Of a DNA stretch of 48,703 bases, positions 37,109 to 48,418 are shown piece by piece. This stretch comes from Methylobacterium gregans (lineage in GTDB: Bacteria; Pseudomonadota; Alphaproteobacteria; Rhizobiales; Beijerinckiaceae), in NCBI RefSeq assembly GCF_022179245.1, contig NZ_BPQM01000004.1, positions 1-48,703 of the forward strand. The letters run 5' to 3'. A program made the translations under genes and the position numbers. The notes beneath the pieces are model-generated. The model saw only the letters and a list, made by a program, of their open reading frames with translations. It did not search any database and was not told the origin of the DNA. Position 1 is the first letter of the stretch, and each line of letters opens with the position of its first letter.

Positions 37109-38191
37109 ATGAGTCTTCGCACCCCGACGAGCCGCATCGAAGCATGCGCGATCCACCGCCCGGTCAGCCGGAGCCTCCGGGCGCCCCTCGTCCTCCTGCT
37201 CGCCGCGCTCGCCAACGGCGGCGCGCGGGCCGAGGAGGCGCGCCCGCCCGGGATCAGCCTGCACCTCCCGCTCGCCTGCGAGCCGGGCCGCACCTGCTTC
37301 GTGCAGCACTACGTCGACCGCGACCCGGGCCCGGGGGCGCGCGACTACGCCTGCGGCAGCCGCACCTACGACAAGCACAACGGCACGGATTTCCGTGTGC
37401 GCACCGGCGCCGAGGCCGGGGGAGAGGTCGGGCGCGTCCTCGCCGTGGCGGCGGGCCGGGTCCTGCGGACCCGCTCCGACATGGCGGACGGGCGGGTGCG
37501 CGGCGGCGATGCGGCCGTGATCAAGGGCGCGGAGTGCGGCAACGGGCTCGTCATCGCCCACGCGGACGGCTGGGAGAGCCAGTACTGCCACATGGCCCGG
37601 GGCAGCCTCGTGGTGCGCCCCGGCGACACGGTCGCGGCGGGCCAGCCGCTCGGGCAGGTCGGCCTGTCGGGCATGACGGAGTTCCCCCACCTCCACCTCA
37701 CGCTGCGGCACGGCGGGCAGGTGGTCGATCCCTTCGCGCCGGGAAGCCCGCCCGATTCCTGCGATCCGGCCGCGCCCGGCCGCGGCGGCACCCTGTGGGA
37801 ACCGAAGGCGGCCGGCGCCCTCGGCTACCAGGCGGGCAGCGTGCTCAACGCGGGCTTCGCCGACGCGCCGGTGAGCATGGAGAGCCTTGAGGCCGGCGCG
37901 CCGCGGGTGCCGGGCGCGGAATCCGGAGCGCTCGTCGCCTACGTGCGGGCGATCGGGCTGGAGACGGGCGACGTGCAGAGCCTCGTCCTCACCGATCCCA
38001 CCGGCACGGTGGTCGCGCAGAGCGTCCAGCCCGCCCTGGAGCGCCCGCGGGCGCAGTCGCTGCTCTTCGTCGGGCGCAAGCGCCCGGCCGAGGGCTGGTC
38101 CGCCGGCGCCTACGCGGCCCGCTTCCGCGTCGAGCGCGCCGGCCGCGTCGCCCTGGAGAAGACGTTCAGTCTCGCACCTCGCGCTCCGTAG
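37109..38191 (+). CDS. M23 (LytM-type) peptidase
   Basis: Zinc-dependent endopeptidase-like protein acting on peptidoglycan cross-links. It has 360 residues with a signal peptide (APLVLLLAALANGGARA). The metal and catalytic residues are present: H-x3-D in KHNGTDF (His90, Asp94), His161 in QYCHM and H-x-H in FPHLHLT (194/196), so it should be active, unlike EnvC-type regulators. A ~120-residue beta-rich C-terminal domain follows (LVLTDPTGTVVAQSVQP). It is single, 66 bp after the small secreted protein gene. Likely periplasmic wall remodelling. Confidence 0.9.
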   Translation: MSLRTPTSRIEACAIHRPVSRSLRAPLVLLLAALANGGARAEEARPPGISLHLPLACEPGRTCFVQHYVDRDPGPGARDYACGSRTYDKHNGTDFRVRTGAEAGGEVGRVLAVAAGRVLRTRSDMADGRVRGGDAAVIKGAECGNGLVIAHADGWESQYCHMARGSLVVRPGDTVAAGQPLGQVGLSGMTEFPHLHLTLRHGGQVVDPFAPGSPPDSCDPAAPGRGGTLWEPKAAGALGYQAGSVLNAGFADAPVSMESLEAGAPRVPGAESGALVAYVRAIGLETGDVQSLVLTDPTGTVVAQSVQPALERPRAQSLLFVGRKRPAEGWSAGAYAARFRVERAGRVALEKTFSLAPRAP

Positions 38192-38259
38192 TCCGCCACG
38201 GATTTGACTTCGTATCGGGAAAGAGGACTGAGTGAGCCCGGTCCCGAACGAGCCCGACC

Positions 38260-38589
38260 TTGGACGACACCCCGGAAATCCGCGAGCAGCTGTCCCACGC
38301 GTGGCGCTCGACCCTCGACGCCGCGGTCGCGAACGGCGCGCCGCCCCAGGCGGTGATCGAGACGATGGTCGAGGTGGCGCATGCCTGCTTCGCCGAGGCG
38401 TTCGGCGCGACGGCAGCCGCGAGCTACCTCCAACTCCTGGCCGAGCAGCTGCGGGCGGGCGAGCGCTGCGAGACCGACGAGCTGGTGCGCGGGGCGCCCG
38501 ACGAGCGCCCGTCCCGCAGCTTCATGCCCGCCGATGCCGAGGCGCTGATCGACCCGGACTGGCTGACCCGGAAAGACCTGTTCGGCTGA
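38260..38589 (+). CDS. Hypothetical helical protein (109 aa), TTG start
   Basis: Soluble, mainly helical (QLSHAWRSTLDAAVANGAPP ... ASYLQLLAEQLRAGE) with an acidic end. TTG 38260 is the only start possible, since an in-frame TGA lies at 38233. It resembles short alphaproteobacterial conserved proteins without a function. It lies 68 bp after the M23 gene and may be co-transcribed. Confidence 0.6.
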   Translation: MDDTPEIREQLSHAWRSTLDAAVANGAPPQAVIETMVEVAHACFAEAFGATAAASYLQLLAEQLRAGERCETDELVRGAPDERPSRSFMPADAEALIDPDWLTRKDLFG

Positions 38590-39066
38590 CGCACGCAGAG
38601 GCTGCGCGGACCGGCCGCGCTCCGCGCCAGGACCGGGTCCCTCGGCAAACTCAATATTCGCCGCGCTTCGCCGTCACCGCACCTGACGCGCGCGAGATCC
38701 CGTCCTTATCACAACTTGAACGATCATGCGGATCGCGAGGCGCGATTCTGCTCCCGGTAGTCGGAAGGCTGAGTCGACCTTTGCTCCAGCGCAAAGCGGG
38801 CCGATCAGGCTATCGTTTGTTTATTTTCCGCCCTCCCTTTCGTGAGCGTCCGACATCCTACAGAGACTAGGGGCCAGAAAATCACAATTTATGGTCAAAT
38901 CACCATGTTTAGATGGTTGCAATTTCAATAACATGGATTACCGTTCCCTGACGTGACGCCTTTGGGCGGGACGGAAGTCAGAAGTGGGGGAACTCCTCAG
39001 GGTCTGCGCGCCGGAGCGGGCGCGCACCGGCTCATCGACCACGCATGCCAATTCGGAGTGGGATGG
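38590..39066. other. Intergenic, upstream region of LuxR-type regulator
   Basis: About 475 bp; the last 140 bp before ~38945 are clearly A+T rich. It contains small hyphenated palindromes (TTTGC-N6-GCAAA near 38773 and ATGGT-N6-ACCAT near 38891) that could be operators. No gene seen. Confidence 0.5.
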
Positions 39067-39825
39067 ATGCCAGGCACGATTGATTTTCAGTACGGGGCCG
39101 GACAGGGCACGACCCGCGTTCCGATGCCGGTTCGGCCGCTCCCCGGTGGGGCGACCATCGCGACGCTCCTCCTCGGATCGGCGGGCCTGTCCCGCGACGG
39201 ACTGATCCGGATCCTCGACGCGCACGGCTACGCTGTCCTCGACAGTTTCGAGACGATCGCGGAGATCGAACCGGGCAGCGACCCGGCCCTGGTCCTGCTC
39301 AGCGATTTCGGGCCCCCTCAGGTGGCGGACGGCACGATCGGCCTCCTGCGCTCGATGTTCCCGCAGGCCCGCATCGTCGTGCTCACCGACATGCGCGACC
39401 CGACGACCTTCCGCTACGCGCTGGAGATGGGCGCCCAGGCCTGCCTCGACCACGTCACGCGGCCGGCGGCCCTGATCAAGTCGCTCAACGTGGTGATGCG
39501 CGGCAACATCGTGATGCCGATGGATGCGGTGCCCCATCTCGGCGGCGACGGCGCGCAGGCCGTGCGTCTCTCCGTGCAGAACGCGGGCTCCGAGCTGCCT
39601 CCGGGGGCCCGCGCGCTCTCGAACCGGGAGATCGAGATTCTGTCCTGCCTCGCCGACGGCCAGTCGAACAAGCTGATCGCCCGTCGCTTCGCCATCGCGG
39701 AGGCGACCGTGAAGATCCACGTGAAGGGTATCTTGCGCAAGATCAACGTTCAGAACCGGACTCAGGCCGCGGTGTGGGTCCTGAAGCACGGCATCCCGCG
39801 TCTGCCGGGCCGAGCTGCGCAGTAA
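39067..39825 (+). CDS. LuxR-family response-regulator-like transcription factor
   Basis: A 252-residue regulator. The N-terminal half resembles a receiver domain (ATLLLGSAGLSRDGLIRIL, a single Asp in VLLSDFGPP at ~80, IVVLTDMRD), but the acidic pocket is degenerate, so phosphorylation is uncertain. The C-terminal GerE helix-turn-helix is clear: LSNREIEILSCLADGQSNKL, then TVKIHVKGILRKI. ATG 39067 has a GGAG site; the longer open frame has none. It is followed by a strong terminator and lies next to the exopolysaccharide operons, which makes it a candidate regulator of them (inference). Confidence 0.88.
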   Translation: MPGTIDFQYGAGQGTTRVPMPVRPLPGGATIATLLLGSAGLSRDGLIRILDAHGYAVLDSFETIAEIEPGSDPALVLLSDFGPPQVADGTIGLLRSMFPQARIVVLTDMRDPTTFRYALEMGAQACLDHVTRPAALIKSLNVVMRGNIVMPMDAVPHLGGDGAQAVRLSVQNAGSELPPGARALSNREIEILSCLADGQSNKLIARRFAIAEATVKIHVKGILRKINVQNRTQAAVWVLKHGIPRLPGRAAQ

Positions 39826-39850
39826 GGCGCAGGTCCGACGCAGTCAGGGG

Positions 39851-39888
39851 CAAGAGAAAGGCGGCGCGAAGGCGCCGCCTTTCTCTTG
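39851..39888. terminator. Bidirectional terminator, 17-bp perfect stem
   Basis: CAAGAGAAAGGCGGCGC, loop GAAG, then the exact reverse complement. The stem carries an A-rich and a T-rich end on each strand. It ends the LuxR-type gene on the plus strand; the leftward operon on the other side ends at 40197. Confidence 0.85.
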
Positions 39889-40196
39889 TAGTCGGGGACG
39901 ATCATCTCCGGTCGATCCTTTGGGTCGCGGAAACCCGAACCGGCAGCGTTGAGAGGCGGACCGAGCCACGGGGCGGAAAACCGGATTGGTCGGTAAGTCA
40001 CATCGGCAGCGAGCCCTGGGCGCGACCGGTCTCCCGCGTCGTCCTCCGCGTCGCTCCGGGCCTCCGTAAACCGGCGCGTCGGTCAGGGGAGGCACCGGCC
40101 GGGCGCTGCGCCGGAACGGATGCCGGTGCCTCGCACCGGGGCGCTCCACACGAGCAACCTGGAGCCGTTCCCGACGCCGACGCGATCGGGAAGGCG

Positions 40197-41702
40197 CTAG
40201 CGCGCGCCTCGGGCGCAGAGCACGGCGGGAATCGTCGCCAGCAGGATGTAGAGGTCGAGCCAGAGCGACCAGTTGCGGATGTAGTAGCCGTCCTGGCTGC
40301 GCTGGACCGCGAGGTCGCCGTCGCTGCGGGCCGAGATCTGCCAGAGGCCGGTCAGACCCGGGGGGACGCTGGTGCGCAGGGCCCGGAAATCCGGCTCGAA
40401 CCCGTCCATGTGGTAGGCCGGGAAGGGCCGCGGACCGACGAGGCTCATGTCGCCCCTCAGGACGTTCCAGAGCTGGGGCAGCTCGTCGAGGCTGGTGCGG
40501 CGCAGGAAGCGGCCGAGGCCGGGCAGCACCCGCGGATCGTCCCTGAGCTTGAAGTAACGCGCCCACTCGGCCGCGGCAGCCGGATCGGCGGCGAGATGCG
40601 CGGCGATCCGCGTCTCCGCGTCCCGGTACATGGTGCGCAGCTTCCAGACCCGGATCGGGCGGCCGTGCCGGCCGACCCGGGTCTGGGCATAGAACGGACT
40701 GCCCGGGTCGATCCGGCGGATCGCCAGGGCAAGAACGCCGATCAGCGGCAGGAGCAGCAGCAGCCCGATCCCGGCCAGCAGGCCGTCGAGCAGCCGCTTC
40801 ATCAGGAGGTTGCGCGGCCGGTAGAGCTCGCGCCGGATCTCCAGGCCGATCGCGTCGCCCAATGGACGCACCTGCATCCACATGTTCTGCAGATCCTGGA
40901 TCTGCTGGGCGAGCACGACGCGGCCGAAGGGCAGGCGGCCGAGCCGGCTGTCATACTGCGCGAGATCGGCGCAGGAGGCGAAGATCGCGACCTCGGCTCC
41001 CCCGATCCCGGCGGCGCCGTCGAGGCGGCCGAGATGCGGCAGGTCGGGATGGGCATGGATCGCCGCGGCGGCCTCAGCGGGGCGTGCCGGATCGGTGAGA
41101 TAGCCGATCGGCCGCAGGCCGAGCTCGGGCTGGGCCAGCAGGGTCCGGGCGAGCGCGTGTGCGTGGGCGTCGGCCCCGACGATCACCGTCGGCGCCCCCC
41201 AGGCGGCGCGCCGGATCAGCACGGCGCGCACCGCCGCCTCCCCGTAGAAGCCGATGAGGACGAGGAGGAGGGACGCCGCCGCGATCTGACCGAGGAGTGG
41301 CGCCTGGCCCAGGAGCGAGGCTTGGCCCAGAAGCGGCGCGGCGGGCGCCGCCCCCGTCGCCAGCAGGCAGGCGGTCGCGTAGATCGCGACGCCGAGTGCC
41401 CGCAGACGCAGCCGCTCCGGCGGGCTCGGGCCGTAGACCGCGTAGAGCCCCAGCGCGGCGAAGATCGGCAGCACGCAGAAGACCGGCAGCGACAAGGGGC
41501 CAGCGAGCAGCGTGGCCGGGCCGGGATGGGACGCGCTCGCCAGCGCGAGGGCGCCGCCGGTGACCAGCGCCGCCAGCGCATCGCCCAGGATCAGCGCCGC
41601 CGCGACCGCAGCGCCGCGGCTGCGCGCCCGCCGGGCGGCGCGGTCGGGCGGGGCGCGCCCGGTCAGCTCGATCGCGGTGGCGACGGTCTCGGTCGTGTCC
41701 AT
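40197..41702 (-). CDS. Exopolysaccharide-priming polyprenyl glycosylphosphotransferase
   Basis: Starts repeat-unit synthesis by moving a sugar-1-phosphate to undecaprenyl phosphate (WcaJ/ExoY/GumD type). It has 501 residues: four or five N-terminal membrane helices, a central Rossmann-like domain ([19 protein letters not shown]), another membrane helix ([13 protein letters not shown]) and the catalytic C-terminus with [44 protein letters not shown] and PRPFPAYH. Residues 123-140 hold three PLLGQA-type repeats. ATG 41702 is preferred to the upstream start at 41723. Last gene of the leftward exopolysaccharide operon. Confidence 0.93.
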   Translation of the reverse strand: MDTTETVATAIELTGRAPPDRAARRARSRGAAVAAALILGDALAALVTGGALALASASHPGPATLLAGPLSLPVFCVLPIFAALGLYAVYGPSPPERLRLRALGVAIYATACLLATGAAPAAPLLGQASLLGQAPLLGQIAAASLLLVLIGFYGEAAVRAVLIRRAAWGAPTVIVGADAHAHALARTLLAQPELGLRPIGYLTDPARPAEAAAAIHAHPDLPHLGRLDGAAGIGGAEVAIFASCADLAQYDSRLGRLPFGRVVLAQQIQDLQNMWMQVRPLGDAIGLEIRRELYRPRNLLMKRLLDGLLAGIGLLLLLPLIGVLALAIRRIDPGSPFYAQTRVGRHGRPIRVWKLRTMYRDAETRIAAHLAADPAAAAEWARYFKLRDDPRVLPGLGRFLRRTSLDELPQLWNVLRGDMSLVGPRPFPAYHMDGFEPDFRALRTSVPPGLTGLWQISARSDGDLAVQRSQDGYYIRNWSLWLDLYILLATIPAVLCARGAR

Positions 41703-41756
41703 GACGAACCCTCGGGCGATCAATCGCGGTCTTGGTCCGGGGCGGCGGCCCGGGTG

Positions 41757-42583
41757 TCAGCCCCGCGCGGGATCGCGGGCGGGCACCGACCCGCCGCGCC
41801 GGGACCGGCCGAGCGCGTCGCGGGCGAGCTGGAGGCCCGCCAGGACGAGGAAGCGGGGCACGATGCTGGCGTAGCGGCCAGCCAGACGCCGCGGCTCGGT
41901 CGCGAGCCGGAACAGCCATTCGAGCCCGCTGCGCTGCATCCAGCCCGGCGCCTGCCGCTTGGTGCCGGCGAGAAAATCGAAGGCGGCCCCGACGCCGACC
42001 ATCACGGGCGCCTCGATCCGCCCCAGATGGGCGGCCATCCAGCGCTCCTGCTTCGGCGTGCTCAGGCCGACCCAGACGATGTCGGGCTTGGCCGCGTTGA
42101 TCTCCGCAACGACCGCCGCGTCCTCGTCGTCGGTCAGCGGGCGGAAGGGCGGGCAGTGCGTGCCCACAACCGCGATGCCGGCGTAGCTTCGGCGCAGGGT
42201 CTCGGCGAGGCCCTCGGCCACGCCCGGCGCGCCGCCGTAGAGGAAGTGGCGGTAGCCGCGCCGGTCCGAGTCCCGGCAGACCGCCCGCATCAGGTCCGGT
42301 CCGTAGACTCGCTCAACCGGGCCGAAGCCGAGCCGGTTGGCCATGAAGACCAGCGGCATCCCGTCCGGCGTGACGAGGGCCGCCGCCTCGTGGATCGCCC
42401 GGAGCTGCGGGTCGGACCGGCTCTCCATCACGCCGTGGACGCCCGTGATGCAGACGTAGTGCGGCAGGCCGGCCCGCACGAAGGCGTCGAGCGCGTCGAG
42501 CGCGTCCCGGAAGGTGATCGCGCTGACGCCGAGCCCGAGAACCGGTGCCCTTGGACCGAGCCAGCGCTGGAAGCCTTGCGCGC

Positions 42584-42587
<4 letters not shown>
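41757..42587 (-). CDS. WecG/TagA/CpsF family glycosyltransferase
   Basis: A GT26-type transferase that adds a sugar to a lipid-linked precursor at the membrane face. It has 276 residues. Family motifs: [57 protein letters not shown] and [20 protein letters not shown] 42587 overlaps the UDP-xylose synthase stop by 4 bp, and the priming transferase gene follows after 54 bp. It probably adds the second sugar of the repeat unit; donor unknown. Confidence 0.92.
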
Positions 42588-43573
<986 letters not shown>

Positions 43574-44002
43574 GCCGGCCGTCCTCGTCCTGATCGCGTT
43601 CGGATGTCGGGCCCACGTCTGCCGGCCCACGTCCCTTGCCACGTCCCTCGGTCCACGCCCCCCGGGGGGCGCTTCCCGGGCATTCCGGACGTGCCGGGAC
43701 AATGGAGCGGGGCCGCGCGCGACGACAACGGAGCATCCGGTGGAGGGCGAAGAGGTACGGACAGCTTCCGCAGTAATACTGACGAACGCGCCGATTTGAC
43801 CGAAATTTTGGAACGAAGAAGCGGCTTTTGACCCGGCTTGACTGTTCCGACACCGGAGGTAATCCGATCGAGACACTTCCCTCGTCCGAAGGGCGCGGGC
43901 GCCGCGTCGTCGGCGCCTACTAGGATCCGCCTCGGTCCGGGCCTGCCGGACCCGGTCCACGGCTCTGCCGGGCCGCAGCTTTGGCCCGGAGAGCTGAGGC
44001 GC
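43574..44002. other. Divergent intergenic region of the two exopolysaccharide operons
   Basis: 429 bp between the UDP-xylose synthase and export-protein starts, with no gene. It should hold both promoters. The UXS-proximal part has repeated CCACGTC motifs and a 16-bp palindrome. The middle (43740-43860) is less G+C rich. Confidence 0.6.
43612..43671. promoter_or_regulatory. Iterated CCACGTC motif with 16-bp palindrome
   Basis: CCACGTC begins at 43613, 43627 and 43639, with CCACGCC at 43653; spacing is 12-14 bp. The last copy runs into CGCCCCCCGGGGGGCG (43656-43671), a perfect palindrome. It lies 40-100 bp upstream of the UXS start, suited to a repeated regulator site (inference). Confidence 0.45.
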
Positions 44003-45322
44003 ATGAACCGCACGGCCACCCGACACCGTATTGCCCCGCCGCGGGGCGACGCCCCGCCGCCGGCCAACGCCCCGTCGCGGCGTCGCTCCCGGGGCGCACT
44101 CGCGCTCCTGCTCGTCCTCGGGCTCACGGCGGGCGCGGGCGCGCAGGACGCCAGCTACAGGCTGGGCCCAGGAGACCGGATCAACGTCGCGGTCTACGGG
44201 CAGACGGAGCTGACCGGCGAGTACACGGTCGGCGGCGGCGGCAACCTGTTCCTGCCGCTGGTCGGCGAGGTCGCGGTCGGCGGCCTCACCCTGCCGGAGG
44301 CGCAGGGCCGCGTGGTCGAGCGGCTCGCCGACGGCTTCCTGCAGCAGCCCGTGGTGAGCCTGCGGGTCACCGAGATGCGACCCTTCTACGTGCTCGGCGA
44401 CGTGCGCTCGCCCGGCAGCTTCGCGTTCCGCTACGGCGCCTCGGTCCTGAGCGGCATCGCGCTCGCGGGTGGCTTCGCCGAGCCGCAGCAGGTGCAGCTC
44501 GGCCAGCGCACCGACTTCCTGGGCGCGGACGAGCGGGTGCGGGTCCTCGAGGCCAACCGCCGGCTCCTCACGGTCCGCCGCGCCCGCCTGGAGGCGCAGC
44601 GGCGCGACAAGGACGCGTTCGAGGCGCCGCCCGGCGCCGAGGCCGATCCGCGGCTCGCCGGGGTGCTCGCCGAGGAGCGCGAGATCCTCAAGAGCCAGCG
44701 GGCCGCGCTCGACCAGTCGCTCGACCTCCTGCGGGCGCAGAAGCCACGGCTCGAGAGCGAGATCACCGGCGTCCAGGCCCAGCGCGCCTCGGAGGAGACT
44801 CAGCTCCGCCTGATCCAGGCGCACATGGAGGATTACGAGCGGCTGATGGCGAACGGCCTGGCCCGGCGCTATCAGGGTATCGAGTTCCAGCGCGAGGAGG
44901 CCCGCAACAAGGCCAACATCGCCCGGCTCGGCGCGGATCTCGCACGGCTCGACCTCGCCATCGGCGACCTCGCGCTGCGCATCCAGGACACGATCGAGGC
45001 CTATCGCCGCCGGGTGATGTCCGACCTGCAGGACGCGACGACCCGCCTCAACGAGATCGAGACGCAGTTGCCGAGCGCCCGCGAGATCCGCGAGGCGCGG
45101 CTTCAGGCCGGGGGTGCCCTCGGCACGCAGGCGCAGGGCGGCCTCGCCCGCAAGGTCTTCATCACCCGCGCCCGGGACGGCAGACTCGAGACCTTCGAGG
45201 CCGACGAGCGCGCGGCCCTGATGCCCGGCGACATCGTCGAGGTGCGGCGCGAGCTGCCCGCCCGCGCGACCCAGGCGGCGCAGGAAGCCGCAAGCCAGGT
45301 CGCGGCGGCCGACACGCGCTGA
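44003..45322 (+). CDS. Polysaccharide export protein, ExoF/Wza-like with long coiled coil
   Basis: A 439-residue secreted/periplasmic export component. After a basic start comes a signal sequence ([15 protein letters not shown]), the Poly_export domain ([15 protein letters not shown] ... [14 protein letters not shown], about 52-122) and an SLBB-like domain ([16 protein letters not shown], 127-170). Residues ~185-400 are strongly helical and coiled-coil forming ([18 protein letters not shown]). This layout is that of rhizobial ExoF rather than the shorter Wza. ATG 44003 follows GGAGAG. First gene of the rightward operon; it should join a Wzc/ExoP-like partner not seen here. Confidence 0.88.
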   Translation: MNRTATRHRIAPPRGDAPPPANAPSRRRSRGALALLLVLGLTAGAGAQDASYRLGPGDRINVAVYGQTELTGEYTVGGGGNLFLPLVGEVAVGGLTLPEAQGRVVERLADGFLQQPVVSLRVTEMRPFYVLGDVRSPGSFAFRYGASVLSGIALAGGFAEPQQVQLGQRTDFLGADERVRVLEANRRLLTVRRARLEAQRRDKDAFEAPPGAEADPRLAGVLAEEREILKSQRAALDQSLDLLRAQKPRLESEITGVQAQRASEETQLRLIQAHMEDYERLMANGLARRYQGIEFQREEARNKANIARLGADLARLDLAIGDLALRIQDTIEAYRRRVMSDLQDATTRLNEIETQLPSAREIREARLQAGGALGTQAQGGLARKVFITRARDGRLETFEADERAALMPGDIVEVRRELPARATQAAQEAASQVAAADTR

Positions 45323-45393
45323 GAGGCGCGGGCCAGGCCCCGGAACACGATCCGAGAGCGATCTTCGTCAACAGCGATCACCGGAGAGGCATC

Positions 45394-46803
45394 ATGACCG
45401 AGATCAGGCCGCTCATCCTCTGCGGCGGCAATGGCACCCGGCTCTGGCCGGTCTCGCGCGCGGCGCTGCCGAAGCAGTTCGCCGTCCTGATCGGCGAGCG
45501 CTCGACCTTCCAGCAGAGCGTGCTGCGGGTGGCGCGGCCGGGCTTCAGTCTGCGCCCCCTCGTCGTCACGAACGCGCTGCACCGCTACCTCGTGGAGGAG
45601 CAGCTCGCCGAGATCGGCGTCGAGGCTGACATCCTGATCGAGCCGGAGGGGCGCGACTCCGGGCCGGCGATCCTGGCCGGTGCTCACGAGATCGCCCGGG
45701 AGGATCCCGACACGCCGGTCCTCGTACTGGCCTCCGATCAGGCGATCCAGGGCGAAGCCCTGTTCCACGAAGCCGTGCAGGCCGGGCTCGGCGCCCTCGC
45801 GGGCGGCCACCTCGTCACCTTCGGGGTGGTGCCGACGCACCCCTCCACGGCCTACGGCTACATCCAGGCCGGGCCGGAGATCGTGCAGGGCGCCCGCGCG
45901 GTCCTGCGCTTCGCCGAGAAGCCGCAGGCCGCGCTCGCCACCCGCTACATCCGCGAGGGGTACCTCTGGAATGCCGGCAACTTCCTGTTCCGCGCGGGCG
46001 CGCTGATCGGGGAATACGAGCGGCACGATCCGGCGACCTGCGCGGCGGTCGCCGCCGCGGTCGCGGGCGCGCATCGCGAGATCGGGGCGGCGACGCTGGA
46101 GCCCGAAGCCTTCGGCCGCGCCCGCGCGCAGTCGATCGACTACGCGGTCTTCGAGCACACCAGCCTCGCCGCTCTGGTGCCGCTCGCCTGCGGCTGGTCG
46201 GATGTCGGCAGCTGGGACGCCCTCTGGGCCCTGGGCGAGAGCGACCCGGACGGCAACGTCGCCCGGGGTCCCACCGAGCTGCGCGACGCCCGCGGCTGCT
46301 ACGTCGCCAGCGACGGGCCGCTCACCTCCGTGCTGGGGCTTCAGGACGTGGTCGTGGTGTCGAGCGGCGATGCGATCCTGGTGGCGGACCGGCGCCGGAC
46401 GGGCGAGGTCAAGGAGATCGTCGCCGCCCTGCGCGAGCGCGGACGCCCAGAGGCCGAGCACCATCCGCGGGTCAACCGCCCCTGGGGCTGGTACGAGGTG
46501 ATCGAGGCGGGCGCGAGCTTCCAAGTCAAGCGGATCTGCGTGCGCCCGAGCGGACGCCTCTCGCTCCAGAAGCACCGGCACCGGGCCGAGCACTGGGTCG
46601 TGATCGCTGGCCATGCCCGCGTCACCGTAGGCGACGAGGTGCGCGAGCTCGGACCGAACCAGCACGCGCACATCCCCCTGGGTGCCGTCCACCGGCTGGA
46701 GAATTTCGGCAACATCCCGGTCGAGATCATCGAGGTGCAGCACGGCAGCTACCTCGGCGAGGACGACATCGTGCGCATCGAGGACGTCTACGCGCGGGTT
46801 TGA
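45394..46803 (+). CDS. manC: Mannose-1-phosphate guanylyltransferase / mannose-6-phosphate isomerase
   Basis: Makes GDP-mannose from mannose-1-phosphate and GTP, with a fused type II isomerase cupin domain. It has 469 residues, the family's usual size. The nucleotidyltransferase motif CGGNGTRLWPVSR is at 10-22, followed by PKQF; further motifs are EPEGRDSGPA, FAEKP and YLWNAGNF. The cupin part has RPWGWYE, SLQKHRHRAEHW (metal ligands) and PLGAVHRLEN. ATG 45394 has a GGAGAGG site. It lies 71 bp after the export gene, same operon. Supplies mannose, or fucose/rhamnose precursors, for the polymer. Confidence 0.95.
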   Translation: MTEIRPLILCGGNGTRLWPVSRAALPKQFAVLIGERSTFQQSVLRVARPGFSLRPLVVTNALHRYLVEEQLAEIGVEADILIEPEGRDSGPAILAGAHEIAREDPDTPVLVLASDQAIQGEALFHEAVQAGLGALAGGHLVTFGVVPTHPSTAYGYIQAGPEIVQGARAVLRFAEKPQAALATRYIREGYLWNAGNFLFRAGALIGEYERHDPATCAAVAAAVAGAHREIGAATLEPEAFGRARAQSIDYAVFEHTSLAALVPLACGWSDVGSWDALWALGESDPDGNVARGPTELRDARGCYVASDGPLTSVLGLQDVVVVSSGDAILVADRRRTGEVKEIVAALRERGRPEAEHHPRVNRPWGWYEVIEAGASFQVKRICVRPSGRLSLQKHRHRAEHWVVIAGHARVTVGDEVRELGPNQHAHIPLGAVHRLENFGNIPVEIIEVQHGSYLGEDDIVRIEDVYARV

Positions 46804-47119
46804 GCGGGGGTCGCGCGGCGGGGTCCGGCCCGACCGGCTCTCCTCGATGAGACGCCGCCCTTTCCCGGACGTCCGGAGCGTGAGCGGGCGGTGATCCGGG
46901 ATCTGGGGAACGAAGGGCCGCGGAGCGGCGCGATCTTCGGCCTCGGTGCGAGAGGCGGACGCTTCGCGTCGTCCCGTGCCGGGTCCCGGGTGACATTCCG
47001 CCCGCGCTCCTGGCGCCCGGGACACGCTGGTGCCGAGACCTCGAGCGCATCGCCGGCTTGGCGGCACCCGCGGCACCAACAACGGCTCGACCAACACATC
47101 AAACACGAGGAAACGCCCG
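46804..47119. other. Intergenic, no gene seen
   Basis: About 315 bp between manC and the glycosyltransferase gene; long enough for a separate promoter, but no motif is clear. Confidence 0.4.
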
Positions 47120-48418
47120 ATGATCCGCGTCCTCTCGGCGATCGTGGTGCCGCCCCACATGTCCGTCAGCGGCGGGGCGCGGGCGGGGGAGGCGCTGAGC
47201 GCGGCGCTGTGCACGCACTGCCGGGTCGACGTCGCCAGCATGATGGGGAGCCCGGAGGATCCCGGCCCCTGCGGGCGGCTGCCGGTCCGCACGTACCTGC
47301 CGCCGGGCCTGCCCTGGTCGCGCCTGCCGAACCGCTACCGCTCGCTGTTCTACCGCTCGGACATTCCCGGGCGGGTCGCCGGGTACGACCTCGTGCACCT
47401 GCACAACCCGATGCCGGCCCTGGAGATGGCCCGGATCGCCCGCGCGGCCCGGGCGGCCGGCGTGCCCTACGTGATCTCGACCCATGGCTTCAACGAGGTC
47501 GCCAACGGCGGCAGCATCTACGGGTTCGGGCCGGTGCGCCGCGCGGTGTGGCGCGGCCTCGTCTACGCGCCGGTGGCCGCGGCCGTCCGGGGGGCGGCCG
47601 GGATCCTCGCCCTGTCGCCCGCGGATTTCGACATCGTGCGCGCCATGGGTTTTCGCGACCGGCCCGTCGAGGGGCAGATGAGCGGGCTCATGGAGGTGGT
47701 GCCGAACGGCGTCGCCATCCCCGAACCCGCCGATCCCGCCGAGGATGCCGCCCTCCTCGCCCGCTTCGCGCTGCCGGAGCCCGATCCGGACGGTCCCCTG
47801 ACCCTGATGTTCCTGGCCAACCACACCCCAAACAAGGGGCTGCCGGTGCTGCTCAGGAGCCTGCATGCGCTGCGCCGCCCCATCCACCTCGTCGTCGGGG
47901 GCGAGAAGAGGGCCGAGATCGACTATGCGGGCCTCGTCGAGGGGTTGCCCGCCGACCAGCGCGTCGTGGTGACCGGCCGGCTCTCCGACGCGGAGGTCGG
48001 GGCGCTGATGCGCCGGGCGGATCTCTTCGTCTTCCCGACGCTCGCCGACACCCTGCCGCTCGTCGTGTTCGAGGCGATGGCGCAGGGCCTGCCGGTGCTG
48101 GCGTCAGCGGTCGGGGGCATCCCCTATCAGATCGACCCGCGCTGCGGACAGCTCGTCCCGCCGAACGAGCCCGCTGCGCTCGCCGCGGCGATCGAGCGCC
48201 TCGCACAGGACCGCGCGCGGCTGCGCGAGATGGGTCGCCACGCCCGCGCGCGGGTGGCGGAGAGCTTCACCTGGGCGGCTGCGGCGTCCAAGGCCCACGG
48301 TGCCTACCGGCGCGTCCTGGCGGCGCCCGACAGGGCCGCGGAGCGGACGGCTGGGCATCGCAAGATCCCTGCGGCCGCGCCGCTCGGATCGGCGCGGCCG
48401 CCCGCCACCGGTCGGTGA
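47120..48418 (+). CDS. GT4-family glycosyltransferase
   Basis: Retaining GT-B glycosyltransferase adding a sugar from a nucleotide donor in the cytoplasm. It has 432 residues. The N-terminal acceptor domain has SVSGGARAGEALSAAL and VHLHNPMP; the C-terminal donor domain begins at the VVPNGVAIP motif, with FLANHTPNKGLPVLL and FVFPTLADTLPLVVFEAMAQ. In the E-x7-E motif the first Glu is Asp, a mild change. A ~35-residue Pro/Ala-rich tail is extra. ATG 47120 with GAGGAAA upstream. Presumably builds the exopolysaccharide repeat unit; sugar unknown. Confidence 0.9.
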   Translation: MIRVLSAIVVPPHMSVSGGARAGEALSAALCTHCRVDVASMMGSPEDPGPCGRLPVRTYLPPGLPWSRLPNRYRSLFYRSDIPGRVAGYDLVHLHNPMPALEMARIARAARAAGVPYVISTHGFNEVANGGSIYGFGPVRRAVWRGLVYAPVAAAVRGAAGILALSPADFDIVRAMGFRDRPVEGQMSGLMEVVPNGVAIPEPADPAEDAALLARFALPEPDPDGPLTLMFLANHTPNKGLPVLLRSLHALRRPIHLVVGGEKRAEIDYAGLVEGLPADQRVVVTGRLSDAEVGALMRRADLFVFPTLADTLPLVVFEAMAQGLPVLASAVGGIPYQIDPRCGQLVPPNEPAALAAAIERLAQDRARLREMGRHARARVAESFTWAAAASKAHGAYRRVLAAPDRAAERTAGHRKIPAAAPLGSARPPATGR

